From the NCBI GenBank assembly GCA_016793505.1, contig JAEULW010000212.1, positions 1 through 45,068 on the forward strand: DNA of 45,068 nucleotides. Direction: 5' to 3'. The DNA comes from Methylobacteriaceae bacterium (GTDB taxonomy: Bacteria > Pseudomonadota > Alphaproteobacteria > Rhizobiales > Beijerinckiaceae). The notes beneath the pieces are model-generated. The model was not told the DNA's origin. It worked only from the letters and a program-made list of their open reading frames with translations, and made no database searches. Every line of letters begins with the position of its first letter. Positions within the stretch are counted from its first letter, which is position 1. Position numbers and translations under genes: made by a program. This document shows, piece after piece, positions 1 through 7,816 of the stretch.

Positions 1-1312
1 CCTCGCCGTCGCCGGCGCCGGCGGCGAGCGCGTCGCGCTCGGCGCCGATACGGGCGCGCTCGCCCTCGAGCCGCGCCAGACGCCCGGCCTCCTCGCGCAG
101 CGCGGCTTCGAGCGCGGCGCGGCGGGCGTTGAGATCGGAAAAGGCGGCCTGCGCCTCGGCGAGCGTCTTTTCCGACGCCGCCAGCGCCTCCTGCGCCGCC
201 TCCAGCCGGTCGCGCGCCGCCTGCGCCCCCTCGGCGCCGACGTCGGCCTCGGCGGCGAGCGTCTCGGCCTCGGCCGCGAGCCTTTCCAGCATCGCCGCCG
301 CGTCGTCGATCAGCGCCTTCTCGCGGGCGAGATCCTGCGCGGCCTGGGCGATGCGGCGGTCGAGATCGGCGGCGCGCTCCCTGGCCCGGCGCTCCTCGGC
401 GTCGAGCGTCTCGCGGGCGAGCACCAGTCGTTGCAGGACCGCGCCGGCCCGCGCCTCCTCCTCGCGCAGACCCGGAAGGGCGTGCGCGGCGAGCGCCTGA
501 AGGCGCGCGGCCTCGGCCTGCAGGCGCGTGCGCTCGGCGACGTCGCGCGTCTCGGCGTCGAGACGGGCGACGGGGTCGACGAGCTGGCGCTGCGCCTCGC
601 GATGCGAGACGTAGAGCAGCAGCGCCTCCTGCCGGCGGATGTCGGCGGCGAGCGACTTGTAGCGCGTCGCCTGGCGCGCCTGGCGCTTGAGATTGTCGGC
701 CTGCGCCTCGATCTGCTTCAGCACGTCCTCGAGGCGGACGAGATTGTCTTCGGCGCCCTTCAGCCGCAGCTCGGCCTCGTGACGGCGCGAATGCAGGCCG
801 GCGACGCCGGCCGCCTCTTCGAGGATGCGCCGGCGCGCCTGCGGCTGGGCGTTGATCAGCTCGCCGATCTGCCCCTGACGCACCATCGCCGGCGAACGCG
901 CGCCGGTGGAGGCGTCGGCGAACAGGAGCTGCACGTCGCGGGCCCGCACTTCCCGGCCGTTGACGCGATAAACCGAGCCTTCCTCGCGCTCGATCTTGCG
1001 CGACACCTCGAGCAGTTCGGCGTCGTTGAAGGCGGCGGGCGCGGTGCGGTCGGCGTTGTCGAGCACCAGCGCGACTTCCGCCGTGTTGCGCGCCGGCCGG
1101 GCGCCCGAGCCGGAGAAGATGACGTCGTCCATGCCCGAGGCGCGCATGCTTTTGGTCGAATTCTCGCCCATGACCCAGCGCAGGGCCTCGACGAGATTCG
1201 ACTTGCCGCAGCCGTTCGGACCGACGACGCCGGTGAGGCCCGGCTCGATCACGAAATCCGTGGTCTCGCAGAAGGACTTGAAACCGGAAATGCGCAGCTT
1301 CTGAAATTTCAT
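1..1312 (-). CDS. smc: Chromosome segregation protein SMC, N-terminal part (cut by window edge)
   Basis: About 437 N-terminal residues of an SMC ATPase, which with ScpA/ScpB condenses and organises the chromosome in the cytoplasm. The protein begins [14 protein letters not shown], the usual SMC start, and has a Walker A loop GPNGCGKSN at about residues 31-39 followed by [11 protein letters not shown], a hallmark of bacterial SMC. From about residue 160 on it is rich in Glu, Arg, Ala and Gln, as expected for the first arm of the coiled coil. The hinge and C-terminal head lie outside the window. The ATG at 1312-1310 is 45 bases after the stop of the DsbA-family gene, so the two are probably one operon; dsbA-smc neighbours are common in Hyphomicrobiales. 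Identity is secure. Confidence 0.95.
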   Translation of the reverse strand, partial: MKFQKLRISGFKSFCETTDFVIEPGLTGVVGPNGCGKSNLVEALRWVMGENSTKSMRASGMDDVIFSGSGARPARNTAEVALVLDNADRTAPAAFNDAELLEVSRKIEREEGSVYRVNGREVRARDVQLLFADASTGARSPAMVRQGQIGELINAQPQARRRILEEAAGVAGLHSRRHEAELRLKGAEDNLVRLEDVLKQIEAQADNLKRQARQATRYKSLAADIRRQEALLLYVSHREAQRQLVDPVARLDAETRDVAERTRLQAEAARLQALAAHALPGLREEEARAGAVLQRLVLARETLDAEERRARERAADLDRRIAQAAQDLAREKALIDDAAAMLERLAAEAETLAAEADVGAEGAQAARDRLEAAQEALAASEKTLAEAQAAFSDLNARRAALEAALREEAGRLARLEGERARIGAERDALAAGAGDGE

Positions 1313-1357
1313 CGCGTCTCACCGGGCGCAGCCGCGCGGCGCCCGGCGGCGCGGCGG

Positions 1358-2002
1358 TCAGCTCTTGAGATAGGGGGCGAGGAGCTTGTCCAGTTCATCG
1401 ACCGTGATCGCTCCCGCCTGCTTCTTGCCGTTGATGAAGAAGGTCGGCGTCGAATTGATGCCGAACTTCTCCGACGCCCTGTCGCGCGTCTTGCTCACGG
1501 CGTCATAAAGCTCCTGATTCTTCAAGCAGGACTCGAAACTTTCCTGTGTGAAACCGGCCTGCTTGACGACATTCATCAGCGCGGCGACGGGCTTGTCGAC
1601 CAGCCACTCCGTCTGGCGCGCGAACAGAAGTTCGACGACGCTGTTGCGCTTGTCGTCGCCGGCGCAGCGCGCCAGCATCGATCCGGCCAGCGCCAGCGGG
1701 TCGAGCGGGAACTCCCGCATGACGAAGCGCACCTTGCCGGTGTCGATATATTTCGACTTCAGCGTCGGGTAGGTCTGGTTGTGGAACGTCGCGCAATGGC
1801 TGCAGGTCAGCGAGGCGTATTCGATCATCGTCACCGGCGCGTCCGGCTTGCCGAGCCAGATGTCCTTCAGCGGCCCCTCGGCCATCAGTTCGGCGGTCGA
1901 GGGCGCGGCCTGGGCGAGCGCCCCGACGAGGCTGAGGGGCGAGACGGCGACAACGCCGGCCGCGGCCGCGGCGGCGAGGACATCACGGCGATTGACGAGC
2001 AT
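1358..2002 (-). CDS. DsbA-family thioredoxin-fold oxidoreductase
   Basis: A 214-residue exported thiol oxidoreductase. The thioredoxin-fold active site CSHC is at residues 67-70 (YASLTCSHCATFH), and the cis-proline loop is in NSTPTFFING near the C-terminus. The N-terminus MLVNRRDVLAAAAAAG has a twin-arginine pair before a hydrophobic Ala/Val stretch, so it is a Tat or Sec signal with likely cleavage after ALAQA. I chose the ATG at 2002 because a GGAG sits nine bases upstream and the signal peptide begins directly there; the frame is open further upstream, to 2083, but that extension looks non-coding. The likely role is disulfide formation or isomerisation in the periplasm. It is upstream of smc with a 45-base gap. 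In related genomes mutY and a DciA-like gene often precede this pair, but they are not here. Confidence 0.9.
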   Translation of the reverse strand: MLVNRRDVLAAAAAAGVVAVSPLSLVGALAQAAPSTAELMAEGPLKDIWLGKPDAPVTMIEYASLTCSHCATFHNQTYPTLKSKYIDTGKVRFVMREFPLDPLALAGSMLARCAGDDKRNSVVELLFARQTEWLVDKPVAALMNVVKQAGFTQESFESCLKNQELYDAVSKTRDRASEKFGINSTPTFFINGKKQAGAITVDELDKLLAPYLKS

Positions 2003-2367
2003 CGGGACAGGCTCCGCAGCGGCGCGACGGCCGGGCGGCCGCGACTCGAAGAATGACAATAAACCGGGGGCTGATTGTGGCAAGGCGGGCGCTTCGGCCC
2101 GCGGCGGCGCGCACAGGCGTCCGCCGCCGCGCCCTCCGCGGCGCCGGGCGGCGACAAGCGCCTGCCGCGCCTGCGGAAATTATCGCCCTTGAGCAATGTT
2201 CACAGCGCATGTCTGCGTTGACTCCGGCGCGGTGATCGCCCAGAACTCGCGCAGTCGTGAACGCGGCCCCGCAGAGGGCCCCGACGCGGCTGGAGGTAAC
2301 GCCCAATCCGCCCGAAAGGGCCTGCCGCGCCGCCGGGACCTCCCGCGCGGCGCGCTTGTTTTGCGCC
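2003..2367. other. Intergenic region upstream of the dsbA-smc pair
   Basis: 365 bases between the dsbA-family start and the stop of the cyclase gene, both on the minus strand. It must hold the promoter of dsbA-smc. The only AT-richer patch is at about 2175-2222. I see no convincing -35/-10 pair and no gene: the open frames on both strands are Arg/Ala/Pro-rich and have no recognisable domain. A small GCCC-GAAA-GGGC hairpin is at 2310-2321 without a U-tract. Confidence 0.5.
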
Positions 2368-4251
2368 TCAGCGCCGCCGTTCGAACCGCCGTTCGGCGCT
2401 CGTCTGCCCGTCATGGAAGGTCAGGCGCACCCGCGCCGCCTGCGCCGCCCGGCCGACTTTGAGATAGGGCAGGAGGCCCGCCGGGATTTCCGCGGCCCGC
2501 GCCGGGTCGCAGGCCGGCAGCGGCAGGGCGGCGAACGGCCCCTCGTCGATGGCGATCTCCACCCGCGCCAGCGCGCAGCGATAGCTGACGAGATGAGTGT
2601 AATAGAGGAGGTTGTCCGAGCCGCTCTCGCCGAAGGCGATCCAGCTCGTCCAGTACCGCTCCAGCACGTCGCGCTGGAAGCGGCGCAACTCGGCCAGCGG
2701 CTCGAAGGCGATCGCGAACGGCCCGACGCGCCGGCCCGCCGCATCGTCATAGGCGACCTCGATCGCGCCCTGCGCGCCCTGCGGCAGCTGCGCCACCGGA
2801 TTGGGCGCCGGCCTGCCGGTGCGCGGATCGACGCCGGCCGTCGCGCCGGTCGTGACCAGATCGCCCGCCCCGGCGAGCCGCCACCACAGCGCCGTCGCCG
2901 CCTCGGGCGCGGCGATGACGAGGCTCCAGCCCGAATTCGACGGCGTGAAGCTGACTTTCGGCGTCGTCGCCTCGTCGGTCAGCCGGCCGGCCAGCGCCGC
3001 CTTGCGGGCCCGCGCCCGGTCCAGCCATTCGGCGCCGACCGAGGCGTCGAGGAAATGCCGCGAGACGCGCCCCTCCGCGTCGGCGGCGAGGAAGCGCTCC
3101 AGCGCCGCCGCCTCGGCCCGCGCGTCGAAGAGCGTCTGATGCGCCAGCCGCTCGGCTGAAGCTTCACCCGCGGCGAGGTAGTGCGCCGGCGGATAGTCGG
3201 GATGGGCGGCGGCGACCGCCTCGACGCGCCGGCGGCGCTCTTCGCCCTCGAACTGCAGCGCATGGACCAGCGCCGGCGCCGGTCCGCCCGGCGTTGCGGC
3301 GAGCTGCGCGAAGGCCTCGCGCGCGTCGGCCCGCCCGTCCTGGGCGCGGATCAGCGCGGCGAGGCGCATGAGCGGGTCGATCCAGCCGCCGCCGAGTCCG
3401 GCCAGCGCCAGATAGTCGCGCCGCGCCTGCACGGCGTCGCCCTGCGCCTCGAAGGCGCGCGCGTCGCGATACAGCTCCGCCGGGCCGCGCGGCGCCGGCT
3501 TCGCCGGCTCGGCGACCGGCGCTGTCGCGGCCGCCTGCTGCGCCGGCGCCGGCTCGCGCCCGGGTTGCGGCCGCTTGCCGCTCCACACCAGCCCCAGCAC
3601 CAGCGCCCCGCAGGCCGCGCCGACGAAGCTCGCCGTCATCAGCCAGCCCGCCGCCGAAAGGCGCCGGCTGCGCGCCCCGCGCAGCGGTTCGGGCGGGCGC
3701 CGGCGGGCGATCTCGCCATCCTTCATCTCGACGACGAAGGCGTGCACCGGCTGCGGGATGTTCTTGACCTCCTGCGCGCCGATGTCGCGGAAGGCGACCG
3801 AGATCTTGTTGGCCACCTGCTCGTAGACGCCGCGCGACACGCAGATGCCGCCGGGCGCGGCGATGCCCTCGAGCCGCGCCGCGATGTTGACGCCGTCGCC
3901 GAGCAGATCGCCGGCGCGCTCGACCACGTCGCCGATCGTCACGCCGATGCGGAACAGCATGACGCGGTCGGCGGGCAGGCCGAGATTGCGCGTGCGCAGC
4001 GACTCCTGGATGTCGATGGCGCAGCGCACCGCCTCGACCGCGCTCGGAAACTCGGCCAGCACCGCGTCGCCGGCGGTGTTGAACACGCGCCCGCCCGCCT
4101 TGGCGACGAAATCCTGGAACACCTCGCGATACGAGGCGAGTCGCGTCAGCGTCTCCTCCTCGTCCTGCGCCACCAGCCGCGAATAGCCGGCGACGTCCGC
4201 CGCCAGGATCGCGGCGATCTTGCGCTTCATCGGCGGGCGCGTCTCGCTCAT
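2368..4251 (-). CDS. Membrane-anchored class III adenylate/guanylate cyclase
   Basis: 627 residues. The N-terminal cyclase homology domain (about 10-175) begins KRKIAAILAADVAGYSRL. It keeps both metal-binding aspartates (Asp19 and Asp62, in NTAGDAVLAEF) and the transition-state pair Asn122/Arg126 in GDGVNIAARLE. One transmembrane helix follows (about 202-223), then an Ala/Arg-rich C-terminal region of about 400 residues with helical, TPR-like character, probably periplasmic. It should make cAMP from ATP, but the usual adenine-selecting Lys is Asn58 while the partner Asp115 is present, so nucleotide preference is uncertain. The ATG at 4251 overlaps the stop of the upstream PLP enzyme as TGATG, implying translational coupling. 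The frame stays open up to 5499, but that part is antiparallel coding shadow of the PLP gene. The C-terminal region has no family I can name. Confidence 0.88.
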   Translation of the reverse strand: MSETRPPMKRKIAAILAADVAGYSRLVAQDEEETLTRLASYREVFQDFVAKAGGRVFNTAGDAVLAEFPSAVEAVRCAIDIQESLRTRNLGLPADRVMLFRIGVTIGDVVERAGDLLGDGVNIAARLEGIAAPGGICVSRGVYEQVANKISVAFRDIGAQEVKNIPQPVHAFVVEMKDGEIARRRPPEPLRGARSRRLSAAGWLMTASFVGAACGALVLGLVWSGKRPQPGREPAPAQQAAATAPVAEPAKPAPRGPAELYRDARAFEAQGDAVQARRDYLALAGLGGGWIDPLMRLAALIRAQDGRADAREAFAQLAATPGGPAPALVHALQFEGEERRRRVEAVAAAHPDYPPAHYLAAGEASAERLAHQTLFDARAEAAALERFLAADAEGRVSRHFLDASVGAEWLDRARARKAALAGRLTDEATTPKVSFTPSNSGWSLVIAAPEAATALWWRLAGAGDLVTTGATAGVDPRTGRPAPNPVAQLPQGAQGAIEVAYDDAAGRRVGPFAIAFEPLAELRRFQRDVLERYWTSWIAFGESGSDNLLYYTHLVSYRCALARVEIAIDEGPFAALPLPACDPARAAEIPAGLLPYLKVGRAAQAARVRLTFHDGQTSAERRFERRR

Positions 4252-5552
4252 CAGAAGAACGTCGCCGCCGCGTCGACGACCGTGTAGTCGGCGTCGACGA
4301 CATAGAGCACGCGCCACTTGTCGAAGGTGGTGCAGGGATGGCCGACGCCGAAGCCGATCAGATCGCCGATCGCGAGCGGCGAGTCCGGCGTCGTCACGAG
4401 ATGGCCGTGCTGGTCGTTCATGGCGACCAGCGCCGCCGTTCCCGGCATCGGCTGCGCGATCGCCGGCCCGTCGGCGTCGCGCCAGGCGAGCGGCGTCGGC
4501 AGGCCGTTGTCGAAGCTGACGTCGCGCTTGCCCATGGTGACGATCGAGCGCGCCGGCTCGGGGCGCGACTGCACCGCCGCCCACACCTCGATCGCCGCCT
4601 CGAGCCCGCCCGGCGGCAGGTTGAGCGAGGTCTGCGAACGGATGCGCGCGAAGGACTGCGCGTAGTTGATCGAATCGTGGCTGAGATAGCAGCCGCTGCG
4701 CAACAACTGCTGCGTCGGCGCGCCGATCTCGGCGGCGCGGAAGGCCTCGCCGACGCGGTCGAAGAAGGCGCTGCCGCCGGCGCTGAGCGTCACCGGGCCA
4801 TCGGCTGCGAACAGCCCTTCGGCGACGCCGGCCCGCGCCGTCTCGACGATCGTTCCGAGCACCCGGTCGATCGCCGCCATGTCGGAGAGCAGGCCCTCGA
4901 ACGCTTCGACCCCACGCAGCGCGAGGCCCGGCGCGCGGGCGACGGCGCGGGCCACCTCGAGCGCCAGCGCCGGATCGCGCGCGCCGGTGCGGCCGCCGAG
5001 GAAGCCGATCTCGACGAACACGCCGAGCCGGCGCTTCGCGCGGCTGCGCGCCGCCCCCGCCGCCAGCGCCGCGACGCCCTCCAGCGAATCGGCGAGGCAG
5101 ACGAGCTCGAAGCCGTCGTCCTGCGACAGCGCCTCGAAGCAGGCGTCGATGGCGACGCGGCCGGTCGGCTGGTTGGCGAGCACGGCGCGCGGAAAGCCGA
5201 AGCGCCGGAGCACGGCGAGCTGCTGCGTCGTCGCCACGGTGATCGCCTGCGCCCCGTCGCGCATCTGCAGCGCGAACAGCTGCGGCGCCATCGTCGTCTT
5301 GCCATGCGGGGCGAGCGCCAGGCCATTGTCGCGCGCGAAGGCCGACATCCAGGCCGAATTGGCGAGCAGCCGGTCGAGCCTGAGCACGGCGACCGGCGTC
5401 GGCAGGTCGCCGGCGAGGAGGTTCAGCCGCCGCGCGCCGATGTCGGCGAGCCGCGTCGGCGGACCTGCCGGCATGCCCTTCGTCGTCGCATCGAGCCAAA
5501 GATCGTCGAGCGCGGCGCCGTTCAGCGGCGGGCGGGGCAGGCGGTTCGGCAT
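4251..5552 (-). CDS. D-serine dehydratase-like PLP enzyme (alanine racemase-fold, fold type III)
   Basis: 433 residues. The likely Schiff-base lysine is Lys85 in LAPHGKTTMAPQ, the signature of the D-threonine aldolase/D-serine dehydratase family. Near the C-terminus, GHPCTTFDKW gives a His405-x-Cys407 pair. In this family HxC binds Zn and is typical of D-serine or D-3-hydroxyaspartate dehydratases, whereas D-threonine aldolases have HxD. The likely reaction is therefore deamination of a D-hydroxy amino acid to a 2-oxo acid in the cytoplasm; the exact substrate is inference. The ATG at 5552 begins MPNRLPRPPLNG and is preferred over the much longer open frame up to 6746, which overlaps the LysR gene. 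It lies 53 bases downstream of lysR and is joined to the cyclase gene by TGATG. Confidence 0.85.
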   Translation of the reverse strand: MPNRLPRPPLNGAALDDLWLDATTKGMPAGPPTRLADIGARRLNLLAGDLPTPVAVLRLDRLLANSAWMSAFARDNGLALAPHGKTTMAPQLFALQMRDGAQAITVATTQQLAVLRRFGFPRAVLANQPTGRVAIDACFEALSQDDGFELVCLADSLEGVAALAAGAARSRAKRRLGVFVEIGFLGGRTGARDPALALEVARAVARAPGLALRGVEAFEGLLSDMAAIDRVLGTIVETARAGVAEGLFAADGPVTLSAGGSAFFDRVGEAFRAAEIGAPTQQLLRSGCYLSHDSINYAQSFARIRSQTSLNLPPGGLEAAIEVWAAVQSRPEPARSIVTMGKRDVSFDNGLPTPLAWRDADGPAIAQPMPGTAALVAMNDQHGHLVTTPDSPLAIGDLIGFGVGHPCTTFDKWRVLYVVDADYTVVDAAATFF

Positions 5553-5605
5553 CGGCTTCGTCTCCGGGCGCGGCGCGCCATCATAGACGTGCGCCGCGCC
5601 TCGCG

Positions 5606-6535
5606 TCAGTCTGCGGGCGCCGGCCGGCCGCGCGCGGTGCGGCCGCGCACCGCCTCGCGCACCAGCGCCCGCAGCTTCTCGCGGACGCGTTCGCCTGCCA
5701 TGGTCAGCGGCCGGTCGCGCGCATGCGCCAGTACGATCGGCCGGCTGAGCGGCGGATCGATGATGCGCCGCGCCGTCAGCCGCCCGGCCGCGATCTCCTC
5801 GAGGCAGGCGGCGCGCGGCAGGATGGTGGCGAGTTCGCCGTCCATGGCGAGGCGCTTGAGGAGCGGCAGCGAATCGATCTCGACCGCCACGTCGAGCCGC
5901 AGCCCCAACCCCGCCGTCAGCCGCTCGATCGACTGCCGGAGCCCGTGCATCGGCCCGGGCAGCACGAAGCGCAGCTCGGCGAGCCGCCGGAGCGGCACGC
6001 CGCCGCGCCCCGCCCCGCTGCGCGCCGCGGTGACCAGCGCCAGATCCTCGTTCAGCACGGGCTCGATCTCGAGGCCGGCGACCGGGTCGGCGGCATAGAG
6101 GACGGCGAGATCGAGCCGCCCGGACGACACCCATTCCTGGATGTGGCCGCTCATCCCCTCCGAGACGCGCAGGCGCACCTGCGGCAGGTCGCGCCGCACC
6201 GCGCGCACCAGCGGCAGCGTCAGATGCAGCGCCATCGTCGTCGGCAGGCCGACGGTCACCTCGCCCGCCGGCTGCGCGCCGACGCTGCGCGCCACGTCCG
6301 CCAGCCCGTCGATCTGCCGCAGGATCGAGCGGCCGCGCGCCGCCAGCGCCAGCGCCGCCTCGGTCGGTCGCACGCCGCGCGTGCTGCGATGGAACAACCG
6401 CACGCCGAGTTCGGCCTCGATGTCGCGCAGCCGCAGGCTGAGCGAGGGCTGCGCCATGCCCAGAAGCTGCGCCGCCCGCGAGATGCTCGGCGCCTCGACG
6501 GTGGCGACGATGTAGCGCAATTGTCTGAGATCCAT
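5606..6535 (-). CDS. LysR-family transcriptional regulator
   Basis: 309 residues. The winged helix-turn-helix covers residues 1-60: MDLRQLRYIVATVE, then SISRAAQLLGMAQPSLSLRLRDIEAELG and LFHRSTRGVRPTEA. This is the LysR layout, closest in feel to the Nac/Cbl group. The rest is the two-lobed effector-binding domain (about 90-295). I chose the ATG at 6535 because LysR proteins start at MDLRQL; an in-frame start 18 bases upstream is less likely. It is divergent from the CaiB gene with 107 bases between, the classical LysR arrangement, and that gap has a dyad at 6551-6567. It also leads the minus-strand D-serine-dehydratase-like/cyclase genes, so it may control both directions. The inducer is unknown. 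Confidence 0.92.
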   Translation of the reverse strand: MDLRQLRYIVATVEAPSISRAAQLLGMAQPSLSLRLRDIEAELGVRLFHRSTRGVRPTEAALALAARGRSILRQIDGLADVARSVGAQPAGEVTVGLPTTMALHLTLPLVRAVRRDLPQVRLRVSEGMSGHIQEWVSSGRLDLAVLYAADPVAGLEIEPVLNEDLALVTAARSGAGRGGVPLRRLAELRFVLPGPMHGLRQSIERLTAGLGLRLDVAVEIDSLPLLKRLAMDGELATILPRAACLEEIAAGRLTARRIIDPPLSRPIVLAHARDRPLTMAGERVREKLRALVREAVRGRTARGRPAPAD

Positions 6536-6550
6536 GATCGCGCCTCTGGC

Positions 6551-6567
6551 CATAGTTCGAGACTATG
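6551..6567. promoter_or_regulatory. Probable LysR operator (17-bp dyad)
   Basis: A perfect inverted repeat, CATAGT-TCGAG-ACTATG, in the divergent lysR/CaiB promoter region, 16 bases from the LysR start codon. Its core fits the LysR rule T-N11-A (ATAG-N7-CTAT) and also the Nac-type form ATA-N9-TAT. It is the only strong dyad in this gap. Confidence 0.7.
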
Positions 6568-6642
6568 ACGCTATCGGCGCGAATGCATCTATCCCGCGCC
6601 GGCGCGGACGGCCTAATCTGCGCGAAGCGGGAGGCGACGCGC

Positions 6643-7782
6643 ATGGCGGGCGATCTGGACGGCGTTCTGGTGGTCGCGATCGAACAGGCGGTGGCGGCCC
6701 CGTTCTGCACCTCGCGCCTCGCCGACGCCGGCGCCCGCGTCATCAAGATCGAGCGCCCCGAGGGCGATTTCGCCCGCGGCTATGATCGCCACGTGCTCGG
6801 CCAATCCACCTATTTCGTCTGGTTGAACCGCGGCAAGGAGTCGATCTGCCTGGATCTGCGCGCCGAAGAAGACAAGGCGCTGCTCGGAGCGATGATCGCG
6901 CGGGCCGACATCCTCGTGCAGAATCTCGCGCCCGGCGCGCTCGGCCGGCTCGGCTTCGGGGCCGAGACGCTGCGCGACCGCCATCCCGGGCTGATCGTCG
7001 CCGAGATTTCCGGCTATGGCGACAGCGGGCCTTATCGCGACATGAAGGCCTACGATCTTCTGGTGCAGGCCGAGAGCGGCCTGTGTTCGGTGACCGGCGG
7101 GCCGGAGGCGCCGGCGCGCGTCGGCGTCTCGGTCTGCGACATCGCCGCCGGCATGTATGCGCACGCCGCCATCCTGCAGGCGCTGATCGCCCGTCAGAAG
7201 ACCGGCCGGGGCCGCACCATCAAGGTGTCGCTGTTCGACGGCATGGCCGACTGGATGAACGTGCCCTATCTGCAGCGCCGCTATGGCGGCTCGATCCCGC
7301 CGCGCCCCGGCCTCCGGCATCCCTCGATCGCGCCCTACGGCGTCTTCGCCTGTCGCGACGGCGACATTCTGCTGTCGATCCAGAACGAGCGCGAATGGGA
7401 GAATTTCTGCCGCGACATTCTCGGCGAGGCGGGGCTGGCGCGCGACCCGAAATTCTCCGACATGACGGCGCGCGTCGCCAACCGCGCCGAGCTCGACGCG
7501 CGCGTCGGCGCGGTCTTCGCGCCGCGCGGCCGCGACGAGGTGGCGCAGGCGCTCAAACGCGCCGGCATCGCCTTCGGCATGCTCAACACCATCGACGGCT
7601 TGATCTCGCATCCGCAGTTGCGCACCATCCGCACCGAAACGCCGGACGGCGAGGTCGCGGTGATCGCGCCGGCGGCGCAATGGGACGGCGCGCCGACGCG
7701 CTACGGACCCGCCCCGTCGATCGGCCAACATGGCGCGACGATCCGCGCCGAATTCGCCGGCGCCGCGGCGGCCAAGCGCTGA
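6643..7782 (+). CDS. CaiB/BaiF (family III) CoA transferase
   Basis: 379 residues. Family III CoA transferases move CoA between organic acids in the cytoplasm, through an aspartyl-CoA anhydride. The family pattern is visible: VLVVAIEQAVAAPFCTSRLADAGA at the start, VIKIERPEGDFAR, WLNRGKESICLDL, a late ISGYGDSGPYRD, and the likely catalytic Asp166 in GVSVCDIAAGMY. The length is typical. The ATG at 6643 has GGGAGG at 6629-6634, eight bases upstream; the frame runs back to 6565 but through the LysR dyad. It is the first gene of an operon with a HAAT-type ABC transporter, suggesting that the imported compound is an organic acid activated to its CoA thioester. Substrate and CoA donor cannot be read from the sequence. 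Confidence 0.9.
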   Translation: MAGDLDGVLVVAIEQAVAAPFCTSRLADAGARVIKIERPEGDFARGYDRHVLGQSTYFVWLNRGKESICLDLRAEEDKALLGAMIARADILVQNLAPGALGRLGFGAETLRDRHPGLIVAEISGYGDSGPYRDMKAYDLLVQAESGLCSVTGGPEAPARVGVSVCDIAAGMYAHAAILQALIARQKTGRGRTIKVSLFDGMADWMNVPYLQRRYGGSIPPRPGLRHPSIAPYGVFACRDGDILLSIQNEREWENFCRDILGEAGLARDPKFSDMTARVANRAELDARVGAVFAPRGRDEVAQALKRAGIAFGMLNTIDGLISHPQLRTIRTETPDGEVAVIAPAAQWDGAPTRYGPAPSIGQHGATIRAEFAGAAAAKR

Positions 7783-7816
7783 CACCAGAAAGAAGCGTCA
7801 AAAGGGAGGCATGCGC

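Noticed and set aside
431..2056. A 541-codon plus-strand frame over smc and dsbA
   Set aside because: It is antisense to clear smc and dsbA homologues and has no recognisable domain.
2003..2367. Expected mutY and DciA-like genes upstream of dsbA-smc
   Set aside because: The region is too short, and no frame shows their motifs. Their usual order is broken here.
2368..5499. A 1,043-residue single protein including the cyclase
   Set aside because: The part upstream of 4251 overlaps the PLP enzyme gene in another frame and is Arg-rich low-complexity sequence. The TGATG junction marks the true start.
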